Assembly: GCA_034429745.1 (NCBI GenBank)
Contig: DAOUFY010000102.1
Coordinates: 1 to 34,620, forward strand
Reading direction: 5' to 3'
Length of the DNA stretch: 34,620 nucleotides
Source of the DNA: JBAXBF01 sp034429745
Lineage (GTDB): Bacteria; Chloroflexota; Anaerolineae; Anaerolineales; DRKV01
Position 1 is the stretch's first letter. Each line of letters begins with the position of its first letter. Position numbers and translations under genes: made by a program. Below, in pieces: positions 15,480 to 23,660 of this stretch. The notes under the pieces were generated by a model. The model searched no databases and was not told the DNA's origin. It saw only the letters and a program-made list of their open reading frames with translations.

Positions 15480-15888
15480 TTTTTGTCTAAATGTGGACAT
15501 GAACAGGAGGTAGAATTATCAAAGAGATGTTCATGCTTTTTCTCTGCTGAATATAGGTTTTAGCGGTTTTCAAGCAAAATACTCATTTTCTAAAGCTATT
15601 TAATAAAAGGTCAATTTTAGAAAGAGGGTATGTATAAATGCATCCCTATGGCACGATTCTGGTGAGGTGGAAATTTAGCAGAAATATTTGTTCAAATGAT
15701 TTATAAGTTGTTCACATTTTTCTTGATTATACAATAAAACAAATTATTTAGGATGTTTTTATCCATAGTGTCAAAGACAAACGAGTTGTTTAGTGAAATA
15801 TACGGCAACAAGAGTATTGTTCCCGTTTTGTGCTTTTTATTTTATAATTATTAATATAGGTGAAATGTACGTATAGGAACATTTACAT
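15480..15888. other. Divergent AT-rich intergenic region between cydA and the 144-residue gene
   Basis: About 410 bases without a convincing gene. It holds the direct repeat TTGTTCA(A/C)AT at 15688-15697 and 15708-15717, exactly 20 bases apart, and further TTGTT(T/C) copies near 15785 and 15817. A TATAAT at 15843-15848 may serve the plus-strand gene. The repeats could be regulator sites, but no known consensus fits well. Confidence 0.4.
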
Positions 15889-16323
15889 ATGGCAACGAAA
15901 CCTCTTTTTGATAAATTGATTGTTGATGAATTTGATCGTCCTGTAACTGTAGCTTATGTGGGTGATGAGCCGTGTTATGTGATTGACGATCAAGGATTTC
16001 AACGGCATATCCCCTCCCGCGAAGTGGATTTGGCGGTGCTGCATAAAATTGCTGAGATGATGCATGGCAATGAAAGCTTGCTAGCTGAACTGACAGCTAA
16101 GCAGCTTGGCGCAGATGATATTTTTTCACGTGCGATCATTGAAGAAAAAATCAAAAATATTGATAGCCATTTTGAACAATTGCTGCAAACGGGAATTCCG
16201 GAAGAAGGCAAGGTTTTTTTAGGCATGATGGGGTTTAAGGTACGCATCAACATTCACGGTGAAGTGATCGAACTAGAACAACCCGGCATTATCTCTCCCG
16301 ATGATGATGAGCCATTGGATTAA
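15889..16323 (+). CDS. Unknown protein, 144 residues
   Basis: I do not recognise a family. The product is soluble, has no signal peptide or membrane segment, and is acidic at its end (SPDDDEPLD). The N-terminal half has a beta-rich stretch (RPVTVAYVGDEPCYVIDD, then GFQRHIPSREVD) and the middle is helical. One Cys, C29. It could be a small binding or adaptor domain, but nothing indicates a function. It precedes frr on the same strand with 63 bases between stop and start, and a separate promoter for frr lies in that gap. AGGA at ribosome-site distance supports the ATG. Codon use resembles the neighbours, so I believe it is a real gene. Confidence 0.7.
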   Translation: MATKPLFDKLIVDEFDRPVTVAYVGDEPCYVIDDQGFQRHIPSREVDLAVLHKIAEMMHGNESLLAELTAKQLGADDIFSRAIIEEKIKNIDSHFEQLLQTGIPEEGKVFLGMMGFKVRINIHGEVIELEQPGIISPDDDEPLD

Positions 16324-16344
16324 ACCGTTCGAATCGAGTATAAT
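16315..16344 (+). promoter_or_regulatory. Candidate promoter of frr-uppS-cdsA
   Basis: TTGGAT (16315-16320), an 18-base spacer and TATAAT (16339-16344), with the -35 overlapping the end of the preceding gene. The predicted start lies about 35 bases before frr. Confidence 0.5.
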
Positions 16345-16386
16345 GCTGTTATTAACTTATCCAGATGATTAACATTGGAGGTGAAT

Positions 16387-16944
16387 ATGCTAAAAGACCT
16401 GTACAAGGATGTTGAAGCGCGTATGCAAGGTGCTATTCAAGCTTTGGAAGATGATATCGCCGGCATTCGTACTGGCAGAGCTAACCCAGGCTTGGTAGAA
16501 CGTTTGCAGGTTGAGTATTATGGTTCGGCAACTCCGCTGATGCAGGTTGCAAGTATTACCGTGCCGGATGCTCGTACAATAATGATACGCCCCTTTGATG
16601 CTTCTTCATTGAAGGAGATAGAAAAAGCAATTCTTGCCTCCAACCTTGGGTTAACCCCAAATAATGATGGGAAAGTCATTCGTCTAAATCTTCCTCCTTT
16701 AACTGAAGAGCGGCGCCGTGAGTTGGCAAAAGTGGTGCATAATCGGTTGGAAGAAGCGCGGGTAGCCGTACGCAATATTCGCCGCGATGGTATGAAGGAT
16801 ATAAAAGAATTTAAGAATGAAAAGTTAATTTCAGAAGATGAGGAAAAACAGGGAGAAGAAGAATTGCAGAAAATAACGGATCGTTTTATTGCTCAGATTG
16901 AAAAAATTGGCGAGCGCAAGCAAAAAGAGATCATGGAAATATAG
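16387..16944 (+). CDS. frr: Ribosome recycling factor
   Basis: Releases ribosomal subunits from mRNA after termination, together with EF-G. From ATG 16387 the product has 185 residues, the normal length. Recognisable parts are GIRTGRANPGLVERLQVEYYGS, PLMQVASITVPDARTIMI and the helical RRELAKVVHNRLEEARVAVRNIRRD. The in-frame TTG at 16375 is rejected as the start because GGAGGTG (16377-16383) is the ribosome site for 16387. It is followed after 5 bases by uppS. The commonly seen upstream neighbours rpsB, tsf and pyrH are absent here. Confidence 0.96.
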   Translation: MLKDLYKDVEARMQGAIQALEDDIAGIRTGRANPGLVERLQVEYYGSATPLMQVASITVPDARTIMIRPFDASSLKEIEKAILASNLGLTPNNDGKVIRLNLPPLTEERRRELAKVVHNRLEEARVAVRNIRRDGMKDIKEFKNEKLISEDEEKQGEEELQKITDRFIAQIEKIGERKQKEIMEI

Positions 16945-16949
16945 TAACC

Positions 16950-17645
16950 ATGGCCGCTAATCTCACTCATGTAGCCATCATCATGGATGGCAATGGTCGC
17001 TGGGCAAAACAAAGAGGGCTGCCGCGGCTGGCTGGTCATAAAGCTGGTACTGAAAATGTGCGGCAGATTATAAAAAGCGCAGTGGACTTCAATATTCCAT
17101 ATTTAACACTGTATGCTTTCTCTACTGAGAATTGGGCACGACCTAAAGAAGAAGTAAATGGATTGATGAGACTGCTTTCTGAATCGATTGATAAAGAACT
17201 TGATGAATTGGATCGAGAAGGGGTGCAGATTCGTCATTTAGGTGATCCTGTTCAGCTTAATGCAAACCTGCGTAAAAAGATCCAGAAATCGGTTGAACGC
17301 ACGAAAAATAATCAGCGTTTGGTGCTGAGTATTGCTTTGAATTACGGTGGCAGAGCTGAGATAGTGCAAGCCATAAAAAGAATGCTTGAAGATAAGGTTG
17401 CACCTGAAGAAGTTAATGAAGAATTGGTTTCTCGGTATCTTTATACAGCGGGTTTGCCTGATCCGGATCTCATCATCCGAACCTCGGGGGAGTTCCGCAC
17501 CAGCAATTTTCTCATTTGGCAGGCAGCTTACGCTGAGTGGTATATCACTCCAACTCTATGGCCAGACTTTGACAAGGAAGAATTCAGTCTGGCAATTGAG
17601 GCTTTTCGACAACGCGAACGACGATTTGGGAGAGTGTTATCATAA
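16950..17645 (+). CDS. uppS: Undecaprenyl diphosphate synthase (cis-isoprenyl transferase)
   Basis: Elongates farnesyl diphosphate with isopentenyl diphosphate to the C55 carrier for cell-wall and glycan synthesis. It has 231 residues. The catalytic Asp is D13 in IMDGNGRWAKQRG, followed by GHKAG, LYAFSTENWARP and, near the C-terminus, LPDPDLIIRTSGEFRTSNFLIWQAAYAEWY, all hallmarks of the family. Located 5 bases after frr and running into cdsA, it is translationally linked to both. Supply of a polyprenyl carrier would also serve the Agl23-like glycosyltransferase further on. Confidence 0.96.
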   Translation: MAANLTHVAIIMDGNGRWAKQRGLPRLAGHKAGTENVRQIIKSAVDFNIPYLTLYAFSTENWARPKEEVNGLMRLLSESIDKELDELDREGVQIRHLGDPVQLNANLRKKIQKSVERTKNNQRLVLSIALNYGGRAEIVQAIKRMLEDKVAPEEVNEELVSRYLYTAGLPDPDLIIRTSGEFRTSNFLIWQAAYAEWYITPTLWPDFDKEEFSLAIEAFRQRERRFGRVLS

Positions 17646-17710
17646 TTCCTAAAAAAGGTTTACATCTTTCGCTAGTAGCTTCTCGGTTTTTAGCTTCTCT
17701 ATTTAAGCGG

Positions 17711-18520
17711 TTGTACTTTGTAGTCTTTGCCCTACCAATTGGGTTGATTACCTTTTGGTTGGGGGGATATTATTTACTTGCTGTGGTATTGTTGGTCATT
17801 TTTCTGGCTGCAATGGAGTATGTGTCGCTATTTCAAGCAGTTGGTTATCATCCTTCTCTGGTGTTAACGGCCGGCGGCAGTTTAGTTTTCATCATCACCC
17901 GTTATTTTCAAGGGTTTGAGTATGCCCATTTATGGCTTTCAGCAGCAATACTATGCAGCATGACTTATCATTTGTTTGTTTATGAAAAAGAGAAGCATAC
18001 AAAAAGCGGCTTCGACTTCACGATAACATTAAGTGGCATGTTATATTTTGGATGGCTAGGAGGATATATTCTTTCTCTGCGTGCATTACCGAACGGCTTC
18101 TGGTGGCTATTGCTGTCCTTGGGTACTGTCTGGATGGTAGATATTGGAGGATATACAATTGGCAGACCTTTTGGAAAACGCCCCTTTTTCCCGCATTTAA
18201 GCCCGCGTAAAACTTGGGAAGGGTTTGCAGGCGGCATTCTTGGCGGAGCTATAGGAGGAAGTGCAGTATTGCTGCTGTGGCAAAACCTTTCAGCAAATAC
18301 TGTTCCCCATTTGACTTATGGGGAAGTGATCATCTTTGGGATAATTCTAGCTCTCCTCACACCCTTAGGTGATTTGGGTGAAAGTATGATAAAACGACAG
18401 GCTGGGGTTAAGGATTCCAGTCAGCTAATTCCTGGACATGGTGGCATGTGGGATCGAATTGATTCATGGCTCTGGAGCGTTTGCATTGGATATTACCTTA
18501 TAACAAATTGGTTATTGTAA
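17711..18520 (+). CDS. cdsA: Phosphatidate cytidylyltransferase (start uncertain)
   Basis: Membrane enzyme forming CDP-diacylglycerol from phosphatidate and CTP. The C-terminal signature GESMIKRQAGVKDSSQLIPGHGGMWDRIDS is unmistakable, and seven or eight hydrophobic helices precede it. The first conventional start in this frame is TTG 17711, giving 269 residues, but it has no ribosome site and begins inside the first membrane helix (MYFVVFALPIG). The same frame stays open upstream into the end of uppS and encodes a basic segment (IPKKGLHLSLVASRFLASLFKR) typical of the cytoplasmic N-terminus. GGGAGAG at 17628-17634 would suit an ATC, ATA or ATT start at 17639-17647, overlapping the uppS stop. 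I therefore suspect a non-standard start codon or a sequence error. Confidence 0.9.
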   Translation: MYFVVFALPIGLITFWLGGYYLLAVVLLVIFLAAMEYVSLFQAVGYHPSLVLTAGGSLVFIITRYFQGFEYAHLWLSAAILCSMTYHLFVYEKEKHTKSGFDFTITLSGMLYFGWLGGYILSLRALPNGFWWLLLSLGTVWMVDIGGYTIGRPFGKRPFFPHLSPRKTWEGFAGGILGGAIGGSAVLLLWQNLSANTVPHLTYGEVIIFGIILALLTPLGDLGESMIKRQAGVKDSSQLIPGHGGMWDRIDSWLWSVCIGYYLITNWLL

Positions 18521-18801
18521 TTTTTTTTAACTGTAAAATATGCTAAAATATGAATATATTAGGTGAAGACGAATTGAGAAATCCCTTGTTTTGCAAATAA
18601 AAATGAGGGGCAGTAAAAGAGATTGCTTTTTTCTTATGACTATGTTGTTACCTATGTACTATTAACATACTGCAACCTATATAAAGTTAATGTGAAGGTT
18701 TCGTTGGAAATGTTCTGCTGTTAGGCAATGGCAGCAGTTGGGTAAGAATTCATTAAATACCCAAATCTAGAAATTATATCAAGAAAGGAGTACCTATTAA
18801 A

Positions 18802-19050
18802 ATGCCACTTACCATCAAAGTATTAGGACCTGGCTGTGCAAATTGCAATAAGGTTGAGGAACTAGCTGTAAAAGCTGTTGAGCAAATGGGCGTTGAGGCC
18901 GAGTTAATAAAAGTTAAGCGCCCCAGCGAGTGGGCTGACTACGGGCTGCTAAGAACTCCAGGCTTAGTTATAAACGAAAAATTGGTATGCTCCGGGCGAA
19001 TACCTACGCTAGCGGAGATAACAACCTGGCTAGCAGATGCACAAAGCTAG
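18802..19050 (+). CDS. Small thioredoxin-fold CxxC protein
   Basis: An 82-residue protein with VLGPGCANCNKVEE, i.e. a C12-A-N-C15 redox pair after the first strand, followed by a helix, a second strand (VEAELIKVKR), cis-Pro-type TPGLVINEKLV and a final helix. This matches the short redox-active-disulfide (thioredoxin_3/TM0996-like) group. It probably reduces or exchanges protein disulfides in the cytoplasm; partners are unknown. AAGGAG lies before the ATG. It is a monocistronic gene preceded by about 280 bases with no recognisable element, and it ends 2 bases from the convergent peptidase gene. Confidence 0.85.
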   Translation: MPLTIKVLGPGCANCNKVEELAVKAVEQMGVEAELIKVKRPSEWADYGLLRTPGLVINEKLVCSGRIPTLAEITTWLADAQS

Positions 19051-19052
19051 GG

Positions 19053-21056
19053 TTAGGCACCCTGCGGAGGTTGGATATTGAATACTTTCAAGTAAAAGGC
19101 AAGTTCTGCTTCTAAAGCTTTTTGAATGGCGAGGGCACTGCGAAAGCCGTGCCCTTCGTTTTCAAACAAGATATATTCTACATAAACACCTTGTTTCCGC
19201 AGCGCATTGACCATCTGTTCTGCTTGATTGGGGGGAACAACGCGATCTTCCTCACCCTGAAAGAAGATAACCGGGCAAGAAATTCGGTCGGCATGGAAAA
19301 GTGGAGAGCGTTCCTTGTACAGAGCCTTTTGCTGTGGGTATGGGGCAATTAACTGGTCAAGGTAGTGGGATTCAAATTTATGGGTGTCGCGCGCTAACCC
19401 CTCCAAATCGCTGATACCGTAATAAGAAGCGGCGGCTTTAAAGGTTTGATGGAAAGTGATGGCACACAGTGTTGTAAAACCGCCGGCGCTGCCGCCGCGG
19501 ATGATCAATTGCTGGGGGTTAACCTTTCCTTGGTCAACAAGGTAACGAGCAGCATTGATGCAATCTTCAACATCAACGATGCCCCACTTTCCGCGCAGCC
19601 GTTCGCGGTATTCTCTGCCGTATCCACTGCTGCCGCCGTAATTAACATCCACTACAGCAAAACCGCGGCTAGTCCAAAACTGCAAAGACAAGTTAAGCGA
19701 AGTGCTGGTCATACTTGTTGGTCCGCCGTGGCTGATGACAATTAATGGCGGTTTTGTATTGGGCAAGGGACTGAAATCTCGATTGCGAGGCGGGTAGAAA
19801 AAGGCATAAGCTCTTTGGCTGCCGCTGGTGGGGAAATCAAATTCTTGAGGAACTGCTATATACCCCTCGTTGATTTCGACCTGACTGGAGGTGCGGATAA
19901 TTTCCACTCGATGAGATGCTGACTGTTGATCTATTTGTTCATTGAGGTTTTGAGAAGAAACCGGCTGAAGGTGTTCTTGATTTTCCGAAGCCATGAGATT
20001 AAACCGAATCAAGCTAGTAGCTTGGGTAGGTGAACCCGCGATGATCAGCAGAGCTTGATGAGCTTGGTTGATCCGCAAGTCTTTGATATCAGTGTATGGA
20101 GTACGAAGGGGGGAAAGCCGCCTTGAAATGAGATCAAGAATGCCAAGCCGCCAACTGCCATAGGAACAGTAAGAGCAGACAATGCGGCGCGCGGAGAGAA
20201 AACCATACGTAGAGAGGTTGAAAACCCACTGTGGTCGTCCAAATTCGGCATTATCTTTATAGATGATCTCGGATTCTTCACCACCGATCCAACGATAGAG
20301 GTTCCACCATCCGTTTGCATCCGAAACAAAGAACAGCTCGTTTTCTGGCGACCAAGTTGGCTGAAAGATGGAGGCGCGCTCAAAACCGGCGATGGCTTTA
20401 GGCTGTGCAAGGTTGCCTTGAGAATCGAATTCGGCTACCCAAAGAGTTGTGCCATTCCATGGCATATTGGGGTGATTCCAAGTGAGCCATGCCAAGCGTT
20501 TGCCATCCGCACTGAGAGCAGGGGAGGAAACAAAATCTGTTCCCTGAGCTAAAATCATGCCTCCATGATGGTTTTCGGAAGCCAGCAGAGAAAGGGAAAT
20601 AAGAGTATTATCCACCTCAGCTCCATGATGATGCTCGCGTACTGCGATAAGCCGCTGCCTGAATGGATCAAAGCGCAAGTCGGCATAGCGCCATTCTCCA
20701 TCTGGGCAAAGAGGCGTAATCGGTTCTGGATCACCTGTGGGAGTAAGTATGTAAACGCGCTGATCTTTATCATTGCAGAAAGCAATTGAATCTTGAAAAA
20801 CGGTGTAAGCTCCACCGCCATACTCATGCACTCGGCTGCGCGCACTAAAGGGTGATGGAAGCAGATCATGAATCTCACCGTTGGGTTCGCGTTTGACAAT
20901 GACAGTTCGCCCGCCTTCTTGCGGCCGCAGCTCCAACCAATAAATAGATGAATCCTCGCTCATATAAGCTTGATCTAACCCAATAACTTCTTTGACAATG
21001 AGCTGAGGGGTTATTGGAGAATCCCACAAACCATATGGTTTTTGTACTGCCGACAT
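19053..21056 (-). CDS. S9 family (prolyl oligopeptidase-like) serine peptidase
   Basis: Cytoplasmic serine peptidase of 667 residues, acylaminoacyl-peptidase/dipeptidyl-peptidase type. Residues about 30-380 form a WD-like beta-propeller (TolB-type repeats such as LSADGKRLAWLTWNHP and FQPTWSPENELFFVSDANGWWNLYRW). Residues about 400-667 form the alpha/beta hydrolase with S523 in RGGSAGG, D604 in GEEDRVVP and H636 in ENEGHGF. HGGPTS is the oxyanion-hole region. No signal peptide is visible. Its ATG overlaps the pheT stop as TAATG, so the two are coupled, although their functions are unrelated. The substrate is probably short peptides. Confidence 0.9.
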   Translation of the reverse strand: MSAVQKPYGLWDSPITPQLIVKEVIGLDQAYMSEDSSIYWLELRPQEGGRTVIVKREPNGEIHDLLPSPFSARSRVHEYGGGAYTVFQDSIAFCNDKDQRVYILTPTGDPEPITPLCPDGEWRYADLRFDPFRQRLIAVREHHHGAEVDNTLISLSLLASENHHGGMILAQGTDFVSSPALSADGKRLAWLTWNHPNMPWNGTTLWVAEFDSQGNLAQPKAIAGFERASIFQPTWSPENELFFVSDANGWWNLYRWIGGEESEIIYKDNAEFGRPQWVFNLSTYGFLSARRIVCSYCSYGSWRLGILDLISRRLSPLRTPYTDIKDLRINQAHQALLIIAGSPTQATSLIRFNLMASENQEHLQPVSSQNLNEQIDQQSASHRVEIIRTSSQVEINEGYIAVPQEFDFPTSGSQRAYAFFYPPRNRDFSPLPNTKPPLIVISHGGPTSMTSTSLNLSLQFWTSRGFAVVDVNYGGSSGYGREYRERLRGKWGIVDVEDCINAARYLVDQGKVNPQQLIIRGGSAGGFTTLCAITFHQTFKAAASYYGISDLEGLARDTHKFESHYLDQLIAPYPQQKALYKERSPLFHADRISCPVIFFQGEEDRVVPPNQAEQMVNALRKQGVYVEYILFENEGHGFRSALAIQKALEAELAFYLKVFNIQPPQGA

Positions 21057-23644
21057 TATGCGTCCCTAAGCTTTGCGCCGAGTTCTTTTTCCAACCGCTG
21101 AATGATTCGGTTGCGAATTTTGGCAACTTCATCATCAGTCAATGTACGGTCTGGGGCTTGATATGTAAGGCTGTAAGCCAAGCTTTTCTTGCCGCTGCCA
21201 ATTTTTTCGCCGCGATAAACATCAAAGAGAGAAATGTGGCTCAGCAGCTTACCAGCTGTTTGCTGAATAAGGTTAATTACTTGCTGAGCTGGGATTTCTT
21301 CTGAGACAACGAAAGCTAAATCTTCCAATACCGGCGGAAAGACCGGCACGGGCTGCACTGTAAGCCGGGTTGGGATGACGGAGCGCAATACTTCAATATC
21401 TAAAAGAGCAGCATAAATGGGAGTTGAGGGAAGCTCTTTGTAATTTTCACGCACAAGCGGATGAAGCTCGCCCAACATGCCAAGTACTATTTCAGCTGAA
21501 TCGTCTGATTCGGTTTTTGCCGCAGCTGAAGCAGGAAGGGTAATCTTTGCACATTTGCCAGTGTGGAAAGTTGGGTGTTCAAAGGGCACAAAGCGGGCTT
21601 CAGAGACATGCAGCGCTTCTAATAGATCCGTAACAATGCCTTTTAGATCATAAAAATCCATAATCGGTGGTTTAGAAGTGTCCCAATGGGGAAAAGTACG
21701 AGAGCCACTGAGGACAATAGCGCATTGTTTAGGTTCTTTACAGTAAGAGCCGCTTGCTGGCTCATATTGTTCTAGAGGAATAAATACGGGACCCAACTCA
21801 AAAAGGGCAATGCGCTCACTGACGCGAGCATTGTGTTCTACACACTCCATAACGCTAGAGAGGAGGTTGCTGCGCATGACGTCTTTATCGCTGGAAATGG
21901 GGTTAAGCAAACGCACGTAGTTAATTTCAGGAGCGGCACCGCGTGGGAAAAGGCGGGCTTCGGTTGCTGCGCTTGTCATGCGGTGAGAAATCACTTCTTG
22001 CAAGCCTAAACGGACAAGAATATCCTTTAATTTTTCCTCAAACTCAAAAGCAGGATTGCTGTATTGGGGTGGCAGTTCATCTGCTATACGGGTTTCAGGA
22101 ATGCGATCATAGCCATAGATGCGGGCAATTTCTTCCATTAAGTCAGCTTTGCCGATCACCCCTTCATGGATGTCCAAGCGGTGATCGGGAGTGGCTGCGT
22201 GGACCACATCACCTTTCACTTGCACTTTAAATTCCAGGCGTTCAAGAATATTGGCAATTTCAGGAGCTTGCAGTTCAATGCCTAGCCAACGTTTTACATC
22301 GCCGGTGGTAATTTCTACCAAAGGATCTTTGGCTGGCAGAGGATATTCGTCAACACAACCTTGAGCAACAATTCCACCGCTCCACTGACGCATGAGTTCC
22401 AACGCTCGCAGCACGCCGCTTTTAGCTAAACTAGGGTGTACACCGCGTGAAAAACGATAAGCAGCTTCGGATTCCAACTTTTGAGCGCTGATAGTCTTGC
22501 GAATGTTGATGTAATCCCAGCTTGCTCCTTCCAGAAGAATGTTGCGGGTTGTATCGGTTACTTCGGATTCTGCACCGCCCATTACTCCTGCGATTGAAAG
22601 AGGTCCTTGTGTATCACACACTAGCACGGTAAACTCGTCTAATGTGCGTGTTATGCCATCTAATGTGGTTAGTTTTTCGCCGGGGTAAGCAGTGCGGGTA
22701 ATAATCGTTGGTGGTTTGCCGCCACTTCGCTTTAGCAGTACGTCATAATCAAAAGCATGCAGAGGTTCACCTAACTCAAGCATTACGTAATTGGTTACAT
22801 CAACAATATTATTGATTGGACGCATGCCGGCTAATTTCAACCGCTGCTGCACCCAAGAAGGGCTAGGTTTAATAGTAATGTTTTCGATTAATCCGAGCAC
22901 AAAGCGCGGGTTAAGGGCAGGGTTTTGAATTTGAATTGCCACCCTTCCTTGAATGGGTTTGCCTTGCATGACAACATCAGTGGATGGATAACGCAAAGCT
23001 GTCCCGTTAATAGCTGCAATTTCACGGGCTATTCCAATGATGTTGGCGGCGCGTGCCATGTTTGGGGTTATGGCAATTTCGAGGACAGCATCCCCCATAT
23101 AATCAGCGAGCGGCATTCCAACTGGTGCATCATCGCTAAGATAAATAATATCTTCCGCTTCTTCGGAGATGCCTAGTTCCTTTTCAGAACAGACCATTGA
23201 ATAAGAGACAACCCCGCGGATTTTTGTCCGTTTGAGGCGAGTAAGCGTCAAACCACTGCTGTGGCCGTCATAGAGTAAGGCGCCCTCGCGGGCGTAAGCC
23301 ACTTTGAGGGGTTTTTCCAGTTTGCCTTTAGTTTTGAGCGGTAAGAGACTAGGCGCACCGGTCAAAACGGTATGAATTTGGATGCCATCATCAAGTTGAA
23401 GCAGCGTAAGACGGTCTGCATCGGGATGGGGATGTACTTCATAAATCGCTCCAACCACAATTTTATCTTTTTCCCAAGTTAAACCAGTATATTTCGTTTG
23501 ATGAAGTTCTCCAGCTGGCGGTGGCAAGCCGATTAAGCGGATTTCTTCAACTTCTAAACCAGCCCACGTAAGCTGTCGGGCTAACTCATCTAATGACTCA
23601 GGGAGATCTACCCACTCGCGTAACCATGATAACGGGACTTTCAT
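21056..23644 (-). CDS. pheT: Phenylalanyl-tRNA synthetase beta chain
   Basis: The 862-residue beta subunit of the (alpha-beta)2 PheRS; with PheS it charges tRNA-Phe and edits mischarged Tyr. Domains in order: N-terminal MKVPLSWLREWVDLP, EMAP/tRNA-binding domain about 40-155, B3/B4 editing domain about 210-390, B5 about 415-480, the catalytic-like core about 490-690, and the anticodon-binding FDX-ACB domain (about 765-862, from FPPVLEDLAFVVSEE). All parts of a full-length chain are present. No pheS is adjacent, unlike the common pheST operon; the gene sits between a glycosyltransferase and a peptidase. GGAGTGA precedes the ATG. Confidence 0.96.
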   Translation of the reverse strand: MKVPLSWLREWVDLPESLDELARQLTWAGLEVEEIRLIGLPPPAGELHQTKYTGLTWEKDKIVVGAIYEVHPHPDADRLTLLQLDDGIQIHTVLTGAPSLLPLKTKGKLEKPLKVAYAREGALLYDGHSSGLTLTRLKRTKIRGVVSYSMVCSEKELGISEEAEDIIYLSDDAPVGMPLADYMGDAVLEIAITPNMARAANIIGIAREIAAINGTALRYPSTDVVMQGKPIQGRVAIQIQNPALNPRFVLGLIENITIKPSPSWVQQRLKLAGMRPINNIVDVTNYVMLELGEPLHAFDYDVLLKRSGGKPPTIITRTAYPGEKLTTLDGITRTLDEFTVLVCDTQGPLSIAGVMGGAESEVTDTTRNILLEGASWDYINIRKTISAQKLESEAAYRFSRGVHPSLAKSGVLRALELMRQWSGGIVAQGCVDEYPLPAKDPLVEITTGDVKRWLGIELQAPEIANILERLEFKVQVKGDVVHAATPDHRLDIHEGVIGKADLMEEIARIYGYDRIPETRIADELPPQYSNPAFEFEEKLKDILVRLGLQEVISHRMTSAATEARLFPRGAAPEINYVRLLNPISSDKDVMRSNLLSSVMECVEHNARVSERIALFELGPVFIPLEQYEPASGSYCKEPKQCAIVLSGSRTFPHWDTSKPPIMDFYDLKGIVTDLLEALHVSEARFVPFEHPTFHTGKCAKITLPASAAAKTESDDSAEIVLGMLGELHPLVRENYKELPSTPIYAALLDIEVLRSVIPTRLTVQPVPVFPPVLEDLAFVVSEEIPAQQVINLIQQTAGKLLSHISLFDVYRGEKIGSGKKSLAYSLTYQAPDRTLTDDEVAKIRNRIIQRLEKELGAKLRDA

Positions 23645-23660
23645 AAAATCATTTCACTCC

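Noticed and set aside
15630..15706. Tiny reading frames (11 and 22 codons) after AAGAGGGT in the cydA upstream region
   Set aside because: Too short, no coding signal, and they overlap the direct repeats and promoter-like sequence.
15681..15720. Possible Rex site near cydA (TTCACA half-site)
   Set aside because: The partner half TTGTGAA is absent at the required spacing.
15759..15767. TTATCCATA resembling a DnaA box
   Set aside because: One mismatch to the consensus, single copy, no AT-rich unwinding array or replication genes nearby.
18541..18549. TGCTAAAAT as a promoter for the thioredoxin-fold gene
   Set aside because: Weak -10, no -35, and about 250 bases upstream of the gene; not distinguishable from AT-rich background.
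18722..18740. CTGCTG...CAGCAG inverted repeat upstream of the thioredoxin-fold gene
   Set aside because: Six-base arms with a long loop and no U-run; too weak to call a structured RNA or terminator.
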